22,600 nt of DNA, taken from IMG/VR virus record IMGVR_UViG_3300020406_000246, positions 1 through 22,600 of that record; one strand, 5' to 3'. This document shows positions 22,204 through 22,600 of the stretch, piece after piece. Position 1 is the stretch's first letter, and every line of letters begins with the position of its first letter. The position numbers and the translations under genes are program-made. The notes under the pieces were generated by a model. That model did not search any database and was not told the DNA's origin. It saw only the letters and a program-made list of their open reading frames with translations. The DNA comes from a virus.

Positions 22204-22600
22204 TGACTCTCTCCTTTGGTATTTTGCTATCTGCACTACTTACACAGGTTGGAGTAACGCACGGCATTGGTGCTTTAAACAGCTCAAATCCGTCGTCTAA
22301 CGTGCCTAAAGGCTCATCATGGCAACTATATGCACGTTTCACTTCACCACCTGGTTCGCGTATGATACAGCTTTGATAACCTGCCCAACAGTTCCAATCT
22401 TTGAACTTGTTAAATCCATAAGCATTTAATCTTTCTGCTTGATCTATCCAGTACTCTATTCCTTGATCATCCTGTAATATGATTTGAGGTGTGGTTTGTT
22501 GATTGTCCTGTTGCAATATGTTTTTTTGTTCTTCCGTATAACCACCCACGACAAAACTAGCAGTAGGATCAGACTGAGGCTTGAGTGTAACATGAAGGCC
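22196..22600 (-). CDS. Radical SAM protein, C-terminal part only (cut by window edge)
   Basis: The frame is open to the right edge (bases 22600 downwards), so the GTG at 22549 is not the true start and the radical SAM core lies outside the window. The visible 134 residues match the C-terminal region of the protein at 16988-17893: a GGYTEEQKNIL segment, KDWNCWAGYQSC, then Cys-rich AYSCHDEP and PMPCVTPTCVSS. These Cys probably bind an auxiliary iron-sulphur cluster. The CxxxCxxC motif itself is not seen, so assignment to radical SAM rests on the paralogue. AGGAGAG near its end serves the next gene. Confidence 0.7.
   Translation of the reverse strand, partial: GLHVTLKPQSDPTASFVVGGYTEEQKNILQQDNQQTTPQIILQDDQGIEYWIDQAERLNAYGFNKFKDWNCWAGYQSCIIREPGGEVKRAYSCHDEPLGTLDDGFELFKAPMPCVTPTCVSSADSKIPKERVNV

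Noticed and set aside
1-22600. CRISPR arrays, tRNA genes, insertion sequences and integrase/attachment sites
   Set aside because: Gaps between genes are short and were read individually; no regularly spaced repeats, cloverleaf-like sequence, transposase or recombinase motif was seen.

Overview
The window looks like part of the genome of a T4-like tailed phage of a marine bacterium. The DNA is AT-rich, genes are packed with one to a few bases between them or with ATGA/TAATG overlaps, and coding is split into single-strand blocks. The left third holds small conserved proteins of the kind I recall from T4-like cyanophages and pelagiphages. No host gene, tRNA, rRNA, insertion sequence or CRISPR array was seen. 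A SAR11-type or cyanobacterial host is a guess from gene content; nothing in the window fixes it.

Left block (1-8472, + strand): the 3' part of a QueE-like radical SAM enzyme; small secreted or membrane proteins; a T4 RNase H-like 5'-3' exonuclease; a run of small conserved phage proteins; a MoxR-type AAA+ ATPase and its partner, a zinc-metallopeptidase/VWA protein; then three more conserved small proteins. The ATPase and VWA genes each have a good sigma70-type promoter (17-bp spacers), with a strong intrinsic terminator between them. Two microproteins of 25 and 28 residues, too short for most gene callers, sit at coupled start/stop junctions.

Fibre gene (8522-9886, +): a tail fibre/appendage protein directly behind a perfect T4-type late promoter box (TATAAATA).

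Right block (9883-22600): an accessory island in three arms. A minus-strand arm (12824 to 9883) encodes an AspH-like 2-oxoglutarate dioxygenase, a flavodoxin-fold oxidoreductase, a 41-residue membrane peptide and a 487-residue protein of unknown function. A plus-strand arm (12860-16462) encodes a SPASM-type radical SAM protein, an N-terminal-twitch radical SAM protein, a tiny APH/LPS-kinase-like phosphotransferase and a second twitch radical SAM protein. A second minus-strand arm (22600 to 16443) encodes a radical SAM protein cut by the window edge, a possible GNAT acetyltransferase, a SPASM-type radical SAM protein, a small membrane protein, a methyltransferase, a third twitch radical SAM protein, an SDR, another radical SAM protein and a second SDR. 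That is seven radical SAM proteins in about 10 kb, plus QueE at the far left.

The most interesting content is this island. Its mix of enzymes (radical SAM, SDR, kinase, methyltransferase, acetyltransferase, dioxygenase, flavodoxin-like reductase) is what a multi-step pathway modifying a sugar, small molecule or peptide would need, but the substrate cannot be read from the sequence. Both arms that meet a plus-strand neighbour converge with overlapping stop codons, leaving no room for terminators.
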